Shown in pieces: positions 23,317 to 36,973 of a stretch of DNA of 64,000 nucleotides. Numbering within the stretch: the first letter of the stretch is position 1; each line of letters opens with the position of its first letter. Made by a program: the position numbers and the translations under genes. Below the pieces are notes generated by a model. That model had not been told where the DNA came from, made no database searches, and was given only the letters and a program-made list of their open reading frames with translations. This DNA is from Albugo candida (lineage: Eukaryota; Oomycota; Peronosporomycetes; Albuginales; Albuginaceae): the NCBI GenBank assembly GCA_905220665.1, contig CAJNAR010000161.1, forward strand, positions 248,001 through 312,000, written 5' to 3'.

Positions 23317-25500
23317 TTACAATTACTGCTCTTGACTCAATCCTAGCGAATACATTTTCAGCAATTGCCTTTTTTTACCACTTACTCAGTGAGACCGTAT
23401 TGTTCTTGTAACTCTGACATGGTGACCCTTTCAGTCTCTCTCCAAGTGACCCGGAGCCTTCCCAAACTCTTCATTGCCAATGAGTCATATGTCCTCTGCT
23501 TCGTTTCTTTCAGCCCTGCCGCTGGTTCCCACGTGATCTGCATAGCATTTGAACGTAATCGCTTTCGTTCGCAAGGTCGCGTTCCACGATTTCAAGTTCT
23601 TCAGCCTATATCTCTTTGATTTTCATTTCTTTAATTAGGCGACATGAACTGTCCGCGCTCTTGCTTTCTTCAAGTAATCATCAACTAAGTAGGTCGTAGG
23701 TCAACTTGTGTTCCTACCCCGTCCCATGACGCTCTACGGGTAGCGTACTAGTGAATTGGAGAGATCATACACGAGAAACAGTGCTAGTGTCGTTACCATA
23801 TAGCGCATAGAGGCCATGTTCGCATCCTCTCATGCTTCTGATTTTATGAATTTTGACTTGGATTTGCTGCCCGAGATGCTTGATCGAATTCGCCGATGCT
23901 TCTTCTATTATAATCATCCAGCATGTATACCATGCTAAGGGATATAAGCTTCTGCAGAGCGTCGAAAGTGTTTGTTCCTCATACTGACCGAGAAACTAAC
24001 GCGTTTTTTGTTTCGACATTGGGCATGCATGACGAGGAATAAGTACAACTGGAGCAATTGTAAGCTGGACGCTGCAAATTACTAGTATGGTTGATCACCA
24101 AAAGATACTTTCTATACCGACTATATTTGTGAGAATATCTTCGGCAATAAGAAAAAAATTCACACGATACATGCCTGCCATATAATTGAGTATGGACGTA
24201 ATCACATAGTAAACAGTGAAGAAATATTCATGATTTACAAATCTAGTTATGCCGAAGATCAATGGTTGATCCCTAATCAAGTATCAGAAAAGATGCTCCA
24301 CGACTGATAATATCGAAGGCCAAAACAGTGTCAGACCCGTACGTGCGACTTTCCTTTCTTACCAAGGAGCAGGAATAGGATCCATGGTTAAAATTCGATC
24401 ATATCAGTTTTGGTTGCCTCACAACTAGAACAAGACCAAATACTTGGGTACATTGTGCCAAGTTGACACATGGTGTAGCCTGCTGATGAGCATCGTAATT
24501 CAGCAATAAGCCATATTAGAGATAGGACATCGCCTGGGCTTGTACTTGTGTTTTATGGGGCTGACAAAATCATATTTTGGTGACTGAAAAAGTACCTTAG
24601 CCACTACTAGTACAATGACTTTTGCGCGTTGCATCCTGATTCACCTCACCTACATACCGGACTAGAAAATCTCGCCATTATTTCGTAAAAATGAAGTGCT
24701 GTAGAGAAGGGAGAATTGAGTTCTATCTCGTGGGACTTTTCTCTCTTGAAGGCATAAACCTGAGCGACTTTGAGCCACTACCGAGAATCAGTAATTGCAG
24801 GAGAAGGTGGTGGCGTCATTGGACCCGAGTCAAGCGTGATCCGGCGTCGCAAGAACTGAAACAAGCTTCTGCATTAGTGTGAGTCACAAATGCTTTGGTG
24901 AGTAGCAGTTTCATTGACGCATGAGAACAAGATTCGAAGCGCAGTGTGTGCGTCTAGATGCATCTGCAGCAAGTTGAAGCACGTCGGTGTAAGGACTGGA
25001 GGTACTCGGTCCATGTCGACAAAGGTATATCGATCATGAGGCGAGTTCTTCCGCCCGACCTCCTTGGAATTGAGTACCCTCCTGAGCATTACTTGTCAAA
25101 GTTCGGTTCATACAAAAGACGACTATACTGGCAGCAATCAAACGACAAAGAGAATAATTATAACATTATGGTAACGTATAAATCTTAACACGTTTAAAGC
25201 GTGAAGGCGTACATGGATCGATTGACGACTGAGGATACCACCCTCACAGAAAAATCTAGCCTGATGGGGGGCTCAGCGAGAAGGTCGTAATGCAGCGCAC
25301 CAGCAAGACTGGAACCAAAGGATTGCTCACTGAATGCACCATCCAATCACTCAACCGAGAAGCGTACAAGCAGTCGTCTGACGTACGTCTTATCAAAATG
25401 AAGGCAAGTGGCCGGTGGCATCATTGCTTGATCTCTGTTTGACACGTCAGCGCAGAACCGCTATCCGGGAGCCTGATTCAGCTATCGTTGCGAAATCAAA
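23317..25500. repeat. Decayed repeat unit b, copy 1
   Basis: Similar, with many substitutions and indels, to 30951-33300 and 51660-53830. It holds the CX2C relic listed separately and, on the minus strand at 24874-25089, a relic reading TFVDMDRVPPVL and ALRILFSCVNET. That relic also recurs near 32237-32593 and 52854-53378. Every copy has lost an uninterrupted frame. Confidence 0.5.
23990..24280 (-). pseudogene. Decayed small secreted-protein relic with CX2C motif, copy 1
   Basis: On the minus strand near 24040-24075 the reading AYNCSSCTYSSSCMP appears, preceded (higher coordinates, other frame) by a hydrophobic stretch that may be the remains of a signal peptide. Three relatives lie at 31540-31575, 52360-52400 and 58765-58800. 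The arrangement resembles the CX2CX5G class described in Albugo candida, except that the Gly position here is Cys (TGC). There is no open frame through it. Confidence 0.4.
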
Positions 25501-28500
25501 CTAACTTTTTAGCTCCTGTTTATGTGGGAGAATGAAACATGTGATGAGGCTGCCATAATAGGTCAGCATATCAAGATAAGAGTTAGACCGCCTTGACCAG
25601 ATATTCTTGAAAGCGGTGATAATTCAACCTCAGGTTTCCTGATTGCAACACATCGTTACAATAGATGGCGTGTTCTTAAGACGTCCGCTATATGATTTAT
25701 CGGAAGAGGTTGTTTTACCAAGTAGTAATATAATTGACACAGAACTTCACTTTCTCCTTGAGATGATGGTGCAGAATCGAGTGAAGATTACTCTTAATGT
25801 CGATGGATGGTAAGCAGGGCTTACGGTGCGTCACGTGGTCGTGGCGCGCGTGAGCCTTACATTACACACGCTGCCATTTACAAAACAAATAAAGATACAA
25901 ACGATAGAGTAGGCTTATAGTTGCGTTGTTGATATTTTATCGATTCTAGTATAATTTTGCGATAAAGAAGAAAAATAAAGAGCGCTGTTGTACTCGTTTA
26001 CACTCTCCAACTTATGAGCATACAGCGCTTGACATAATACAGTACCGGTGACTCGAGTTGTATTCCATTGTGTGCTATTGCTCCACTCGTCGTCTTCCAT
26101 TTTGTACAAGAAACGAATACCATGATGCATAATATTTCGCTGGCGGCATTTATAACTAAAGACCGCTGCAACCGTACTGATGATTCCGATTCCTACTCCA
26201 AAGATGAGAAATTGGCTCTACGTCGGAAGTTTGCATTGCCTCGTATGTGGAGAGAATGACGTCATGGCGAGAGACCGCCAGAATATAGAATATAGTAGCA
26301 ATGAATACAAAGAAGAGAGAGCACTCAATTATTATAGAAAATGACACAAACACGACCGAAAAAAAAGAGAAGACACAGGAAAGCATGCGAAAATGTGGAG
26401 CTATAAGCATTCACATCCATGATCCCTCAAATTGAGCGAAACATGTATTTTGTGCGAGCATATGCTACGTCAACTTCTATCGCCTTGCGATAATGCCAAA
26501 AACTCGGGCAACATGAAGAATCTAGCATTTTGTGTTCTGACGGCACGCAGCCTAACGAGAAGAGCACCAGGCGCATTACTCGGAAGGGCCCGTATCGGAG
26601 ACTTCCAAAATTGACCATGAGATATTTGTAAGGACTGGTCACGTTATACCCAAACAGAATTACTGTTTTCAAAATCCATATTCTGTGATGGAGTGAATAA
26701 AAATTTGATCTTTGTGCTTTTTTGGTGGCCATTTCGCCGTCACGGCATCTACACAACCAGTTTATGACCAATAACTTACAACTACTTAATGAGATCTAGT
26801 AGCGCTGATAATTCTACACACCAAATTATCAAAGGATTAGGCCACTTGCGAAAGCCATTGAAGTACAATGATGTGTTCACACACAAAGAATCCCTTTCTT
26901 CGAATGACGAGAAACGAGAGTTACTTGCCTGATCTTGCAAGAAACTAGAATCACGAATTTATAGCAGATTTTGCCAGCCTGTTCCGCAATTTTGGGTCGG
27001 CATAAAGCTCATCCTTTGAGGTCGACTCGAAACATATGATGGCAGTTCGTTCCTTTTCTCGGCCACGGAAGCTACTTCTTCAAGTACTTCTTGGAAGTAT
27101 CCTTCCGTCACGTATGTCGCTTAATTCGCTTTTTCATATAGATAGCATATCGTTCTTGTGCTTGTTCCGATCATTGAGAAGCTATGAACAAGGTCTTGCT
27201 GTTCATCCAGGACTTTAGTTACGTGCAATTGCACAATGCATCTACTTGTAACCTTTGCATTGTAAACCACCGGCTGCACCAGCAGATGACACGTTGCCCT
27301 CCATTTCTATACACTATTTATTTCACTTTCTCCAAGTGTCATGCTCATACATTTGAAGTGAATTCCTTTAAATGGGAGTCCCAACATTGCTGATAGAAGC
27401 CACGAGATTTTCCACAATAGAAATGCAGACTATCAATTCACACCGGTGATAATCAGGCCATACACACTAATTTGAAAGATTTACCAACTACGGTGTGCAG
27501 GGATCATCTTGTAAACGACGAGGTGTCAAATCACAATTAGTAATCAAAGTCGTCATAGTGCACAGCTCACGACACTCAATCGAGCACGCGACAGGCGTCG
27601 AAGTATTTGAATCCCAGTGTGTATGGCACAACGACGACATGGTTGACGTCGAGTACACGGCAGGTTTCAGAGGTTTTCCAAAGAAACCCGTGAACTGACC
27701 TTCCGGAACCTACATGGAGCCTGAATAGATAGCCGACACGAAGCTAAATTTGTGCAGTTCGAAACCTCCGTAAAAATAACAACTCTCGATCACGATCTAA
27801 TCGAGATTGATCATCAAATTCGCAGGCGCTAACTCGACGCTGGACTGCAGACTGTTTGCATTACTTTGTAACCAACATCTATCAAAAACGTCGACACGAT
27901 GGATCAACCTATTACCCGCTGTTGTGCAGTCGTGGAGCTATGTTTGTCTGTCTCGAGTAAATTTTCAAGTACAAGATATCAAATCCCTTAAAGCGACAAT
28001 TTAAGATAGAAAGGGTGGTGTCATTTGTGAGAACACTAACTGGAAGTATAGTTATTTCACCACACTCTATTGAGAGCCACGAGCACCCGAAAGGTCGACA
28101 TAGATGACGGAAGTGAACCTGAATACGAGGAAAGAATCTTTCTTTACCAGGTTGTAGACAAAAAGATAACTCAAATGAAACTTTTCTTGGCTTGATAGTA
28201 GGATGTTTGACAACCTCTGAAGCACACATCTTTTACAGATAAATTCGACTCCGATCAATCCTTGTATCTCATTCTATTCTTTTGAAATTACCTGTGCATC
28301 GGTAGCATCTATCTTGAATGGAATGTACTCATAGACCAAAAGCAAATGGAGCGAGCGGGTCAAATGTATGATCCCGTCTGTCGAATAGTCGCGAGCAAGC
28401 TAGTTGGAGATTTTGCAATGGAGGACCGATATTGATATCAGAAAAGACCTCGTGTCCTGATTCTGAAATTTTAGCAGTAGCAAGAAGGTCGACTTTCCGG

Positions 28501-29780
28501 TTCAATGGCAAAATATCGCAACTACTTTTGGGATGTCAAAATGATTTACAATGCAGGTCGAATTTAGTCATCGATATCGAAATTGATTATATACCTAACA
28601 GAGCTTAGCCAACCTTTCTTGAACTTAATCATGTCGGCGTATTGACAAATTCTCGGGTCCGCAATGTTGTCAACTCTCATTACCGTACAGGATGAAAATC
28701 GAATGTACTAATGCGCTCTGTTTGAACAGATTTTGATGAACTACGATACTTATGCGACTGAAGTTGCAATAAATACAAGATTTTTGCGCTGCTTGCATCG
28801 GATGCTTGAACATTTCTTCCTATGCAATGGTTAGTCGCTTCCAGAAACTCGTCACAAATATTAACAACCTCCTTATGTATTGCTACATCCAAAAAATTTC
28901 TAAGAAGATATCATATCGACCGAGCCTCTTTACATTACAACTTCTTAGTCCAGTTAAATATGTCTTATTACTAAAACTAACAGTTTACTTCAATACCTAG
29001 GCTCTACGCAAGCAAAATATCCATAACCCAGATGAGTTGATAAGATGTGGTGCTGTTGACAGCAGTTTCCTTATCCCAACCAATACGAGACTGCCAATAG
29101 CTTGTGATAGATGTAAGTAGTCAATAATGTGGTGTCGCTCATATCAGCGTCCCTACACGGATATCCTCCAGGCTATTATTATCATAGCCAAACGAACAAG
29201 GATCACGGTCAAGGTCTTCTACAAGCCGTATCCGTACTCGCCGCAATGATTGTCGAGTTGAAAAAACAAGTAGAACATCCTTGCTTTATGGGTCGATCAA
29301 CCACTTTTTCTACCTTGTATGTTCTTTTTGATCACAAACGTCATCGTCATAAAAATCATCATTTTCCGAATAATCATCGTCCAAATGAATGTCTCACATG
29401 CCACCGATGAGCGACGAAATTCTCAGCAAATTCTTTATTTTATCCGAGAGTACCTGTTAACCGTTTGATATCAAAATCGTATGATGACGAACTAAAACAT
29501 TCAGATTCAAGCCGCTAGACCAAGAGAAACATTGTAGTAACTTTTTTCATCTTTTCCATTGTATTAAGGAGCGTTCCCTTGTCTACGAAAGTCATTATTG
29601 TCGATTGATGCAAGCTGTATGTAAGACAACATGTAGCTCGCTGATGAAGATTAATCATAGTCTTTCCCCTCAGCCATATCGAGTGTGTACGATCGATACG
29701 CTCTTGTCAATATTCCAACCCGAAGTATTTGACCGTCTAGTCACTGTAAATATCACGTAGAGGAGGTTTGTCATGTCCTG
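25500..29780. repeat. Decayed repeat unit c, copy 1
   Basis: This pairs with 53831-58440. Protein-like relics remain. On the minus strand at 25915-26130 a frame reads MHHGIRFLYKMEDDEW; the right copy near 54330-54420 has MHLGIRFSYKLKDDKG. On the plus strand near 28340-28430, ERAGQMYDPVCRIVASKLV matches the right copy at 56380-56450 (KRAGQMYDSVCRIVASKLV). Near 28000-28050, GGVICENT matches 55990-56020. Conservative amino-acid differences suggest real ancestral genes, but both copies are now interrupted. Functions unknown. Confidence 0.45.
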
Positions 29781-29789
29781 ATCTAAGCT

Positions 29790-30950
29790 ATTGAATTCAG
29801 ATCTGTTGCGAGGTGTTACTGATTTTGCTTCCGTGTTCCAGAAGCTTCACATCTATTTACTAGTAGTAGTCACTTGCGTCGCTCGTCTATGTCGTCCAGA
29901 TATGTGCTGTCACCACTGTGCCATCGCGTCTGTGTCGCCAAAACTCATCTACTTGGTGATTATCACCCCTTTCCGACAGGAGGGTACACCCTGGTACATG
30001 ACCAACTTCTGACGTCTTTTATGCTGGATACTTTGTTCATCAGGGTTTTTCGTCAACTTGCAAACTCCAAGAAGACAGCAACCACTACTAATGTGTGAGA
30101 ATTGAGTAGCGTACTTTTGCAGCATGCAAGTGTCCCTGGTCTAGTGTTCTGAATCATTGCCAGCTTCTTTATTGATCCATGCTACCACCAATATTCCGCT
30201 TACGAGCTCCTTCCGCCACGGACGAATCATATCGATGAGCCTTTTTCCATCACGCAAGCAAATGGTCCCGGGTCTTCCCGACGAGGAAATGCGTGAATCA
30301 AATAGTAGCTTGTATTTTCGTAAGAAGGATCGAGCACCAAACCCGACTCCCGCAGCGTTCGTGGTTCCAAATGACAGGAATTCCGTACTAAAGCTCACAC
30401 TCAGATATCGGTCGACCACTTTCTTTCTTGCCAATTTCTGTGAATCCCATATGATAGACCAGTTTTCAAGACTTTGCTGATTGAGAAGCGAAGCTCTTTT
30501 GGACTGAGCATTGATAGAATACGCCAGATAGGATGGAGTGCATCGCTATTAAGGAAGTTGTAGTGTCATAGCTTCACGGCACGTTCCTCATCTTTGATTA
30601 GCAATATCACGAGGAGGTAGTAAAGACACATGAGCACTCAGGAACCATCCGTTTGTCGTACCAAATAATCGTTCAATGAAGGGCTAGAAATATTCCAGTC
30701 CTAAAAAATGATGGCAACGACACACAATGCCATGGCTGTATGTCAAATCATTTGACCACCACGTGGTCGAACACCTTCCAAGTCTCTACCCGCCTCAATC
30801 CTCAAGCAGACGCCAGTCGACTTGACGTTTTGTGGTTCACATCACTGACATTGAGTGTGGTGTGGCCACACTACATATTGAGCGCTTTTAGCAGTGAGAC
30901 GATACCGTGCTATAAACTCTGGTTGGCGGCCCAATCAATGTCTCGTTAAG
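29790..30950 (-). pseudogene. Decayed gene relic, unit a copy 2
   Basis: Longest minus-strand frame is 30141-30434, reading VVDRYLSVSFSTEF and SGRPGTICLRDGKRLIDMI, related to 20911-21350. The upstream part (NFLNSDALHPIWRILSM, about 30490-30570) is in another frame and contains stops. Unlike copies 1 and 3, no pepsin-like gene follows: unit b begins almost at once near 30955. Confidence 0.45.
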
Positions 30951-33571
30951 TCACCCGGAGCCTTCATAACCTCTTCCTTCCAAAGAACCATATGACCTAC
31001 GTTTCTTTCAAGACCTGCCACTGGTATTTACGTGCTCTGCATAGCGTTTGAGCGTAATTAGAGCGTTTCGGTCGCAAGGTCGCGTTCAACGAATTCCAAT
31101 CCCGCTTCAACCTATGTCTCTTCGACTGTCATTGCTTCAATAAGACGATATGATCTGTTCACGCTCTTGCTTTTTACAAGTATATATTGCCTTCGTACTC
31201 ACAGGTCAATTAGTGTTCCTACCCTGTTCCATGGCGCTCTATGATTGGTGTGCCAGTGAATTGGAGAGGCTCATACACAAGAGCCAGTACTAGTGAGGTC
31301 ACCAAAACGGGCATGAAAGCCGATTTTGCATCGCCTCTTGCCTGTGATCTCAATCTCGGAACACGTCTTGAAAATGCTGCCCGAGACGGTTTGATCGGTT
31401 TCGCGGATACTTTTTCCAGTATGATCATTCGAAATGTATAACATGCTAACGGATGTAAGCTTCTGCAGAGCGGTGAAAGGTATTTTGTGTTGTATACTGA
31501 CGGGAAAAGTAACACTTTTTCCGTGTCGGTACTGGGCATGCGTGACGAGAGATCAGTACAACTGAAGCAATTGTAAGCTTGACGCTGCAAATTATTTACT
31601 CATAAAGAGATACACTCTATGCCGACCATATCGTGACAACAAGGTAACAATTCACATTATCCGCTGACAAAATGCTTGCCGAAGCATCGAGTAAGAATGA
31701 AATTGCAAAAATATGTTTAAAGGTTTTCAGACAATCACATATCTTATTTCCAACAAAAGTCACTTATGCCGATAACTAAAGATTGATCAGTAATAAAGGA
31801 ACAGAAAAAATGCCTAGTGACTGATAGAGTCGAAAGCCAAATCAGTGTCGAAAGCGTACGTGCGAGTTTCGTTTGTTATCAAGATGCCGGTAGAAGATAG
31901 GAGGATGAAGATTATATCGTATCAGTTTTGGCTGGTTCCCAGCTGAAACAAGACGCAATACTGTTATTGTATTGTGCTAAGTTGACACTCGGAGTCACCT
32001 GGTGATGAGAATCGGATTCTAGCTATACCATATTAGAGATACGAGATCGCCTGGGCTTGTACTCGTGTTTCTGCTCACTCACGTAGGAGCGATATGTTTG
32101 GTCTACTTGAATAAAGAATCTTGCCGTTTCATCGTTGAAACGAAACGCTGAAGAGCAGGAAGGATTTCCTTTTATCTCGTGGGACCTTCTCTCCCTTGAC
32201 GGCTTGGTTAGCGTTGAAGGCATACAATTGAGTGGGTTATGAGCTATCAAACATCAGATCTAGGAGGAGTGAGTGGAACGTCATTTCCACCCGAATCAAG
32301 CGGAATCTGCGTCGCAAGGAGGTCGGCAGAGCCTCTTTCAATAGAAGCAAGCTTCCGTTAAGGTGATTCATCAATGATTTTGTTTGATTCACGCATTGGA
32401 ACACGACGCGCAGCGCAACGTATGCGTCTATATTCATCGGCAGCAAGTTGCAGCGTGTTCGTAGAAGGATTGGAAGGACTCGGTCCATGTCGGCAAAGGT
32501 GTTACTACTTCCATTTGCGAGCGAGGGGCCTCCTGAGCAGCACCTGTGTAGAGCCCGGCTCATACCGTATACGACTGTGTTGGTTGCAATCAAGCGACGA
32601 GAAAAGAAGTATCATATCATGGCAACGCTCTAAATATCTACTTGTTCAAGGCGTAGAAGCGTACATGGATTGATTGACGACTGAGAATTCCACCCTCACA
32701 GGAAGAAAAAGCCTGGCAGTAAACTAGGTGGGGACCTCAAGCGATCGGATCGCGCCAGCAACACTGGAAGCAATGGCGTCTCACTGAATACACAATCGAA
32801 TCGGTCAGCCGAGAAGTATGCAAGAATCTTTTTGACATACGTCTTTTCCAGAAGAGGTGCTTAATCCTTGTTTGACAAGCCAACGCAAACCACAGTCCGG
32901 GAGCCTGACCTAAGACATGTGGAAGCAGACTGTTTAGCTTCTGTATATATGTGAACAAAAGATACGATGGGGCTGCCATGATATTCAACATTCAGAGAAT
33001 CGAGTTTAGATTGCCTTGATCAGGTGTACTGGAAGCGGGGATGATTCAACTCAGTTTTCCTGATTGCAATTCATCGTTACGATAGATGTCGTGTCATTGC
33101 GACGTCCACTGATATGAATTGAAGCAGTAGGTTGTGTGACAATAAGTGATGTAGTTTACATCCAAATTCACCCGCTCTTGAAGACACCCGTGCAAAATCA
33201 AGTAAAGGAAAGATTTCTCACAATGTCGAGATTGATGGTGATATGGCGACAACAGTGATGAACGTGGCCGTATCTTGCGCGTTACATTTACATTATATAC
33301 GCTACGTTTTACACGATGAGTAAAGGAAGAAACGACAGAGTAGTCTTACAATTTTGTTGTTGGAATACGTTCGCTTTTCAGTGAGTCCTGACGATAAAGA
33401 GAAGGAAGTGAAGAGCAGTGTAAAGTGCGCCATGGTCACACGGCGTTGGTCCTTCAACAAAATCCGTACGCGTCTACACTGTACACTTATCATCAACTTA
33501 TAGTCTACAGCGCTTTTCATAGTGCCTGAGCCGTTAATATGCTCCTGTTATTTATTCCATTGCTTGTTGGT
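30951..33571. repeat. Decayed repeat unit b, copy 2, ending at the duplication junction
   Basis: Similar to 23317-25500 and 51660-53830. Its last 270 bp resemble 25870-26030. It holds the CX2C relic (31219-31715) and, on the minus strand at 32237-32593, the longest surviving version of the MDRVLPIL relic (118 codons). It ends at 33572, where PP2C-derived sequence begins abruptly; this is the junction between the two duplicated units. Confidence 0.5.
31219..31715 (-). pseudogene. Decayed small secreted-protein relic with CX2C motif, copy 2
   Basis: Best preserved of the four relics. At about 31645-31715 a signal-peptide-like stretch reads FAISFLLDASASILSA. After frame breaks comes AYNCFSCTDLSSRMP (about 31548-31575), then an open run of about 105 codons to 31219. 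The residue at the Gly place of CX2CX5G is Arg (CGC). The order signal peptide, CX2C, variable tail fits a secreted effector-type protein, now broken. Confidence 0.45.
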
Positions 33572-35041
33572 CGATCGAATTTCTACATGATCATTTTTCT
33601 TGAGCTAATGGTTCAGACGAAGAGCACACAATACCTTTAGGAAATCCTTGTCTGTTCTTTCGAAAGCTGCCACTATCTGCTACTTCAACAACTTTGAAAT
33701 AACAGAAGAAGCAGCGTCCGGTGTTTTCGTCTCATACACATTTCTGTGTCGATAGAATTTGTCAACAACAGTCACATGAAGTTGCTCCTTCATGAAAATT
33801 GATGCTTGGTCTCCACCATGGCCATCAAACACACTAAAAAATGATTATGGATGCCAACCCAGCTCTGTCAGACATTCAGTATGGAGATCTTGGATAACAG
33901 TGTGCGTGTCCTCCATGTACTTTCGAGCTCCCATATTTTTATGTACATCATAATCAAAATGAGTCACACTTAAACACGTCTGTGAGATCAGCAAATCATC
34001 TCCGCTTTCGAGTCGAAATGGTAAGTCATATGGACCACAAAGTCGCATATAAGTCCTATTCGTCGATTCCAAGTCATACAAGTAGAATCTGGCAGTTGGA
34101 TCGTCAAATATAATCTTCGCATGCTTTCTCGATAATTCACCGTCACCAGTATGAATAACATTTTCCGTCGACCTTCCACTTCCACCACCATGACAGTCAA
34201 TACTGAATTTGGCTCCGGCGAGTTTCCCACTGACGGCTTCTAGCTCAAGTGTCTGTGCATTCTCATCATGACTCAGTACCACGAAATCGGATTTACCGCA
34301 TCGAAAAGAGCAATCTCTGAGAAGTGGCCATTGCAATTTTTCTTCTTCCGTCATACAAGATGTCAATCGTACATAAGTTCCACATTGGTTGTTTCCATTC
34401 CGTAAGAAAAATCGATCTTCCCGATGTAAAATAAGAGCGTGACGTCGATTGGCGAAGGATTTATCTGCTGGAACACTCGCAATATTGTCGGTATCTCTTC
34501 CAATTCCACCTGCTTCAACTGTGAATCGGAAGATTGTTATGATATTTTCATCGGTGGCGGCAGTCATTTTGAGGATCAGATGCTTCCATGGTGGTCCCTT
34601 GTCCGTTGAACTTGGAGCCATCGGACGACTGCAATTGTACTTTTGTCACGCCATTTGAGCTACGACCATCTGCACAAAGAGACTCACTTGCATCATCCTT
34701 GTTTCGAAATCGATTTACGCCGGAAGTATTCGCTCTTGTGAATGCTTTTCGGGAAGAATTGAATGCTAATAGCGTCCAAATGAATGAATTTACTTATCAG
34801 ATGGCATTTATAACAATATTATCAAACACGTACAGGAAATATCAAACGGAATCACAGTCGAACGTCTTCGTTGATCAGAATCTTTTCGTCCTAACGTTTT
34901 TTTGACTAAAGTGGATGGCATCTCAGAGTGGATGGCATTTTCTATATCTTTCTCGTCCGATTGCTTGTTCTATTTAAAGGATTGTGATTCGGAAATCGCT
35001 TGACATTCGAAAAGATTGCTGGGATTCGCTTCCTCTGTCAT
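33572..35041 (-). pseudogene. FHA-PP2C phosphatase, truncated and stop-ridden copy
   Basis: Matches exons 1-2 and the first bases of exon 3 of the gene at 9959-12176; the remaining exons are missing because homology ends at 33572. Lesions are visible. Exon 1 has TAG in place of GAG after about 23 codons (near 34970). Exon 2 has an 8-bp loss near 34615. Near 33845 CAA has become TAA just after ELGWHP. Both FHA domains are otherwise readable (GGIGRD, SRKHAKI) but the phosphatase active site is gone. The FHA2 block keeps the open frame 33845-34621, so a short FHA-only protein cannot be fully excluded. Confidence 0.88.
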
Positions 35042-36973
35042 TATTTCGGCAGGTTCAACGAAGGAATGATTGCTGTTTCCGTTTTGTTAAAGATCTTCAG
35101 AGGTGCGTTGAATATGATATAAATATGTTTATGGAGGTTATCGTGAATTAGAAACTAGTATATAGAACTATACAATCACTGATACTCCGACTTTCCCTTT
35201 GCCGGCGGAATTAGATTTCTGTTCACATTTATAGGGAGGTCTTCGTCTGCGGAGAAATGCAAGATAGCGCGCACAATGCACTTCTTCTAGCATAACTTTT
35301 GTCGATCATGGAACTGTCTGAATTACAAAAAAACGTGGGATTCTAAGCAGAATGAAGAGATCAAATCGAATGAAGAGATCAAATCGAATGCGTCGATTTC
35401 TCAAGATCCTTGATGTGGTTGTGTCACGCCGGTTCAAGTGAACTTCAAAACTTTCCGACAACGCACTACGGATTGTTTTTGCGCACGGAAACCTCTTCGA
35501 ATCAAAGTGATTTAGCAGAGCATTGTTTTTACTCCTCCGCAGAGCTTCACGTCAGTTTCTGCGTGTGGACTCGGAGACAGAGATTCATTTCTCTTGCTCT
35601 TGATTCTATGACGTCAGTTGGCTGTTGCTTTCGAGTGTCAAGACTCAAACATATAGGCGAGTTGATGCTCCCAGCGTTCTACTTGTACTATGGAGTGTGT
35701 CACAAGCTTATCTATGATTAAAGCGTTCAAGATAATTTGCAACATGCTGACAATTGGTGCTCGTTTCAATATTCGCGATCGAGTGTTATAGATACGCGCT
35801 GATTCCACTAGTTGCACGATCGAAGCTTGCAACTGCAAGAAAAGTCACAAACCGATGATGTTCTCATACCCCGTCAAGATGACTAATAGAGCTCATTGTC
35901 GCTTTGCACCAGAAACATGTTCTACTTATCGACCCGTTCGAAGATTGTCAAATTAATTCCTCTTTACAAGTCGAACTTTGTCATGTGTACCTGCTGAGTT
36001 AAAAGTCTTTGCTCAACAAGCAACGTCGGATCCATATAACGGCAAGCGGAAGTGGACTTGTATAGGTCGCCATCATGATGAATTTTGGCCCCACGCTTTC
36101 ATAGTATACTTACTACTCTTTCAATTCCCTCGAGGGATACTAGAACTCCCCGACTCAATCCATAACTTCTGTTTTCATGCGTTCCTATGTCCTTGCACTG
36201 ACTCGTACATGTTGCACTTTTGCGAATAGACTGCGATTACTTATGTAAATATATTTCATGCATATATTCCTTGTGTCATTCTAACCGTGTTACATAACTG
36301 AAATACATTGCACTTCCATTACATCTACAGTATAACGAAAGCACAACTACTTCTCAGTGCCGAAAAATGGAAAAAGTAATATTAAGAGTTAAAAACAATG
36401 TTAAGGATGAATGTATAAATCCCCTTATAAACTGATCTCTCCTTCCAGAAATTTCGAAGCCCACTGTCTATGCACGTTGCAGTCCGCTACATACAGACTG
36501 TACATTGATACAATAGATCCATCTAAAAAGCAGTTGCATGTGCAAGCCGCCGCCAATTTTGGAACTCACGGTACATTGCGTCGCGACATTATCTAAAAAT
36601 CGTGGCGCCAATGTCCAAATGCATCAGTTGCACATATCGATAGGTATATGCCATTCAGTGTGTCCTTCGCATCGATCACTCAATGCAAAAGAACACACCA
36701 AATGAATTACACCTATCGATATCATCCGAAGCACCGACGCCGATATCGACTCCGTTCCCTCAGATTCCTGCATGTACCATGAGGTGATATCTCCAATCAG
36801 CATGCAGCATCATGCTAAGAGACTTGGGAGGTCAGGGCAAAATGTATACGCACCGCTTTTCTCACTCCTACTCGTTCTAAGTCAACTAATATTACGAATG
36901 CAGCGAGTGCGAAAGATCATGACAACAAATATGGTTCCAACAGCAAGAAAAGTGACACCGTCGACCATGAAGC
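35042..36973. other. Intergenic, right-arm counterpart of 8251-9958
   Basis: No supported gene. It aligns with the left intergenic region with many small differences. A short direct duplication (AATGAAGAGATCAAATCG, near 35351-35389) and the 165-bp insertion at 36331-36495 are right-specific. A 115-codon frame at 36772-37119 overlaps the start of the coiled-coil pseudogene and could be its first exon. Confidence 0.45.
36331..36495. other. 165-bp GT...AG insertion, right arm only
   Basis: The left arm reads ACATCTGCAGACTATAC. The right arm has the same flanks but with about 165 bp between them, starting GTATAACG and ending ACATACAG. The element is bordered by ACAG on both sides, compatible with a 4-bp target duplication, or with loss by recombination on the left. 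It contains no ORF. The intron-like borders may be chance. Confidence 0.45.
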
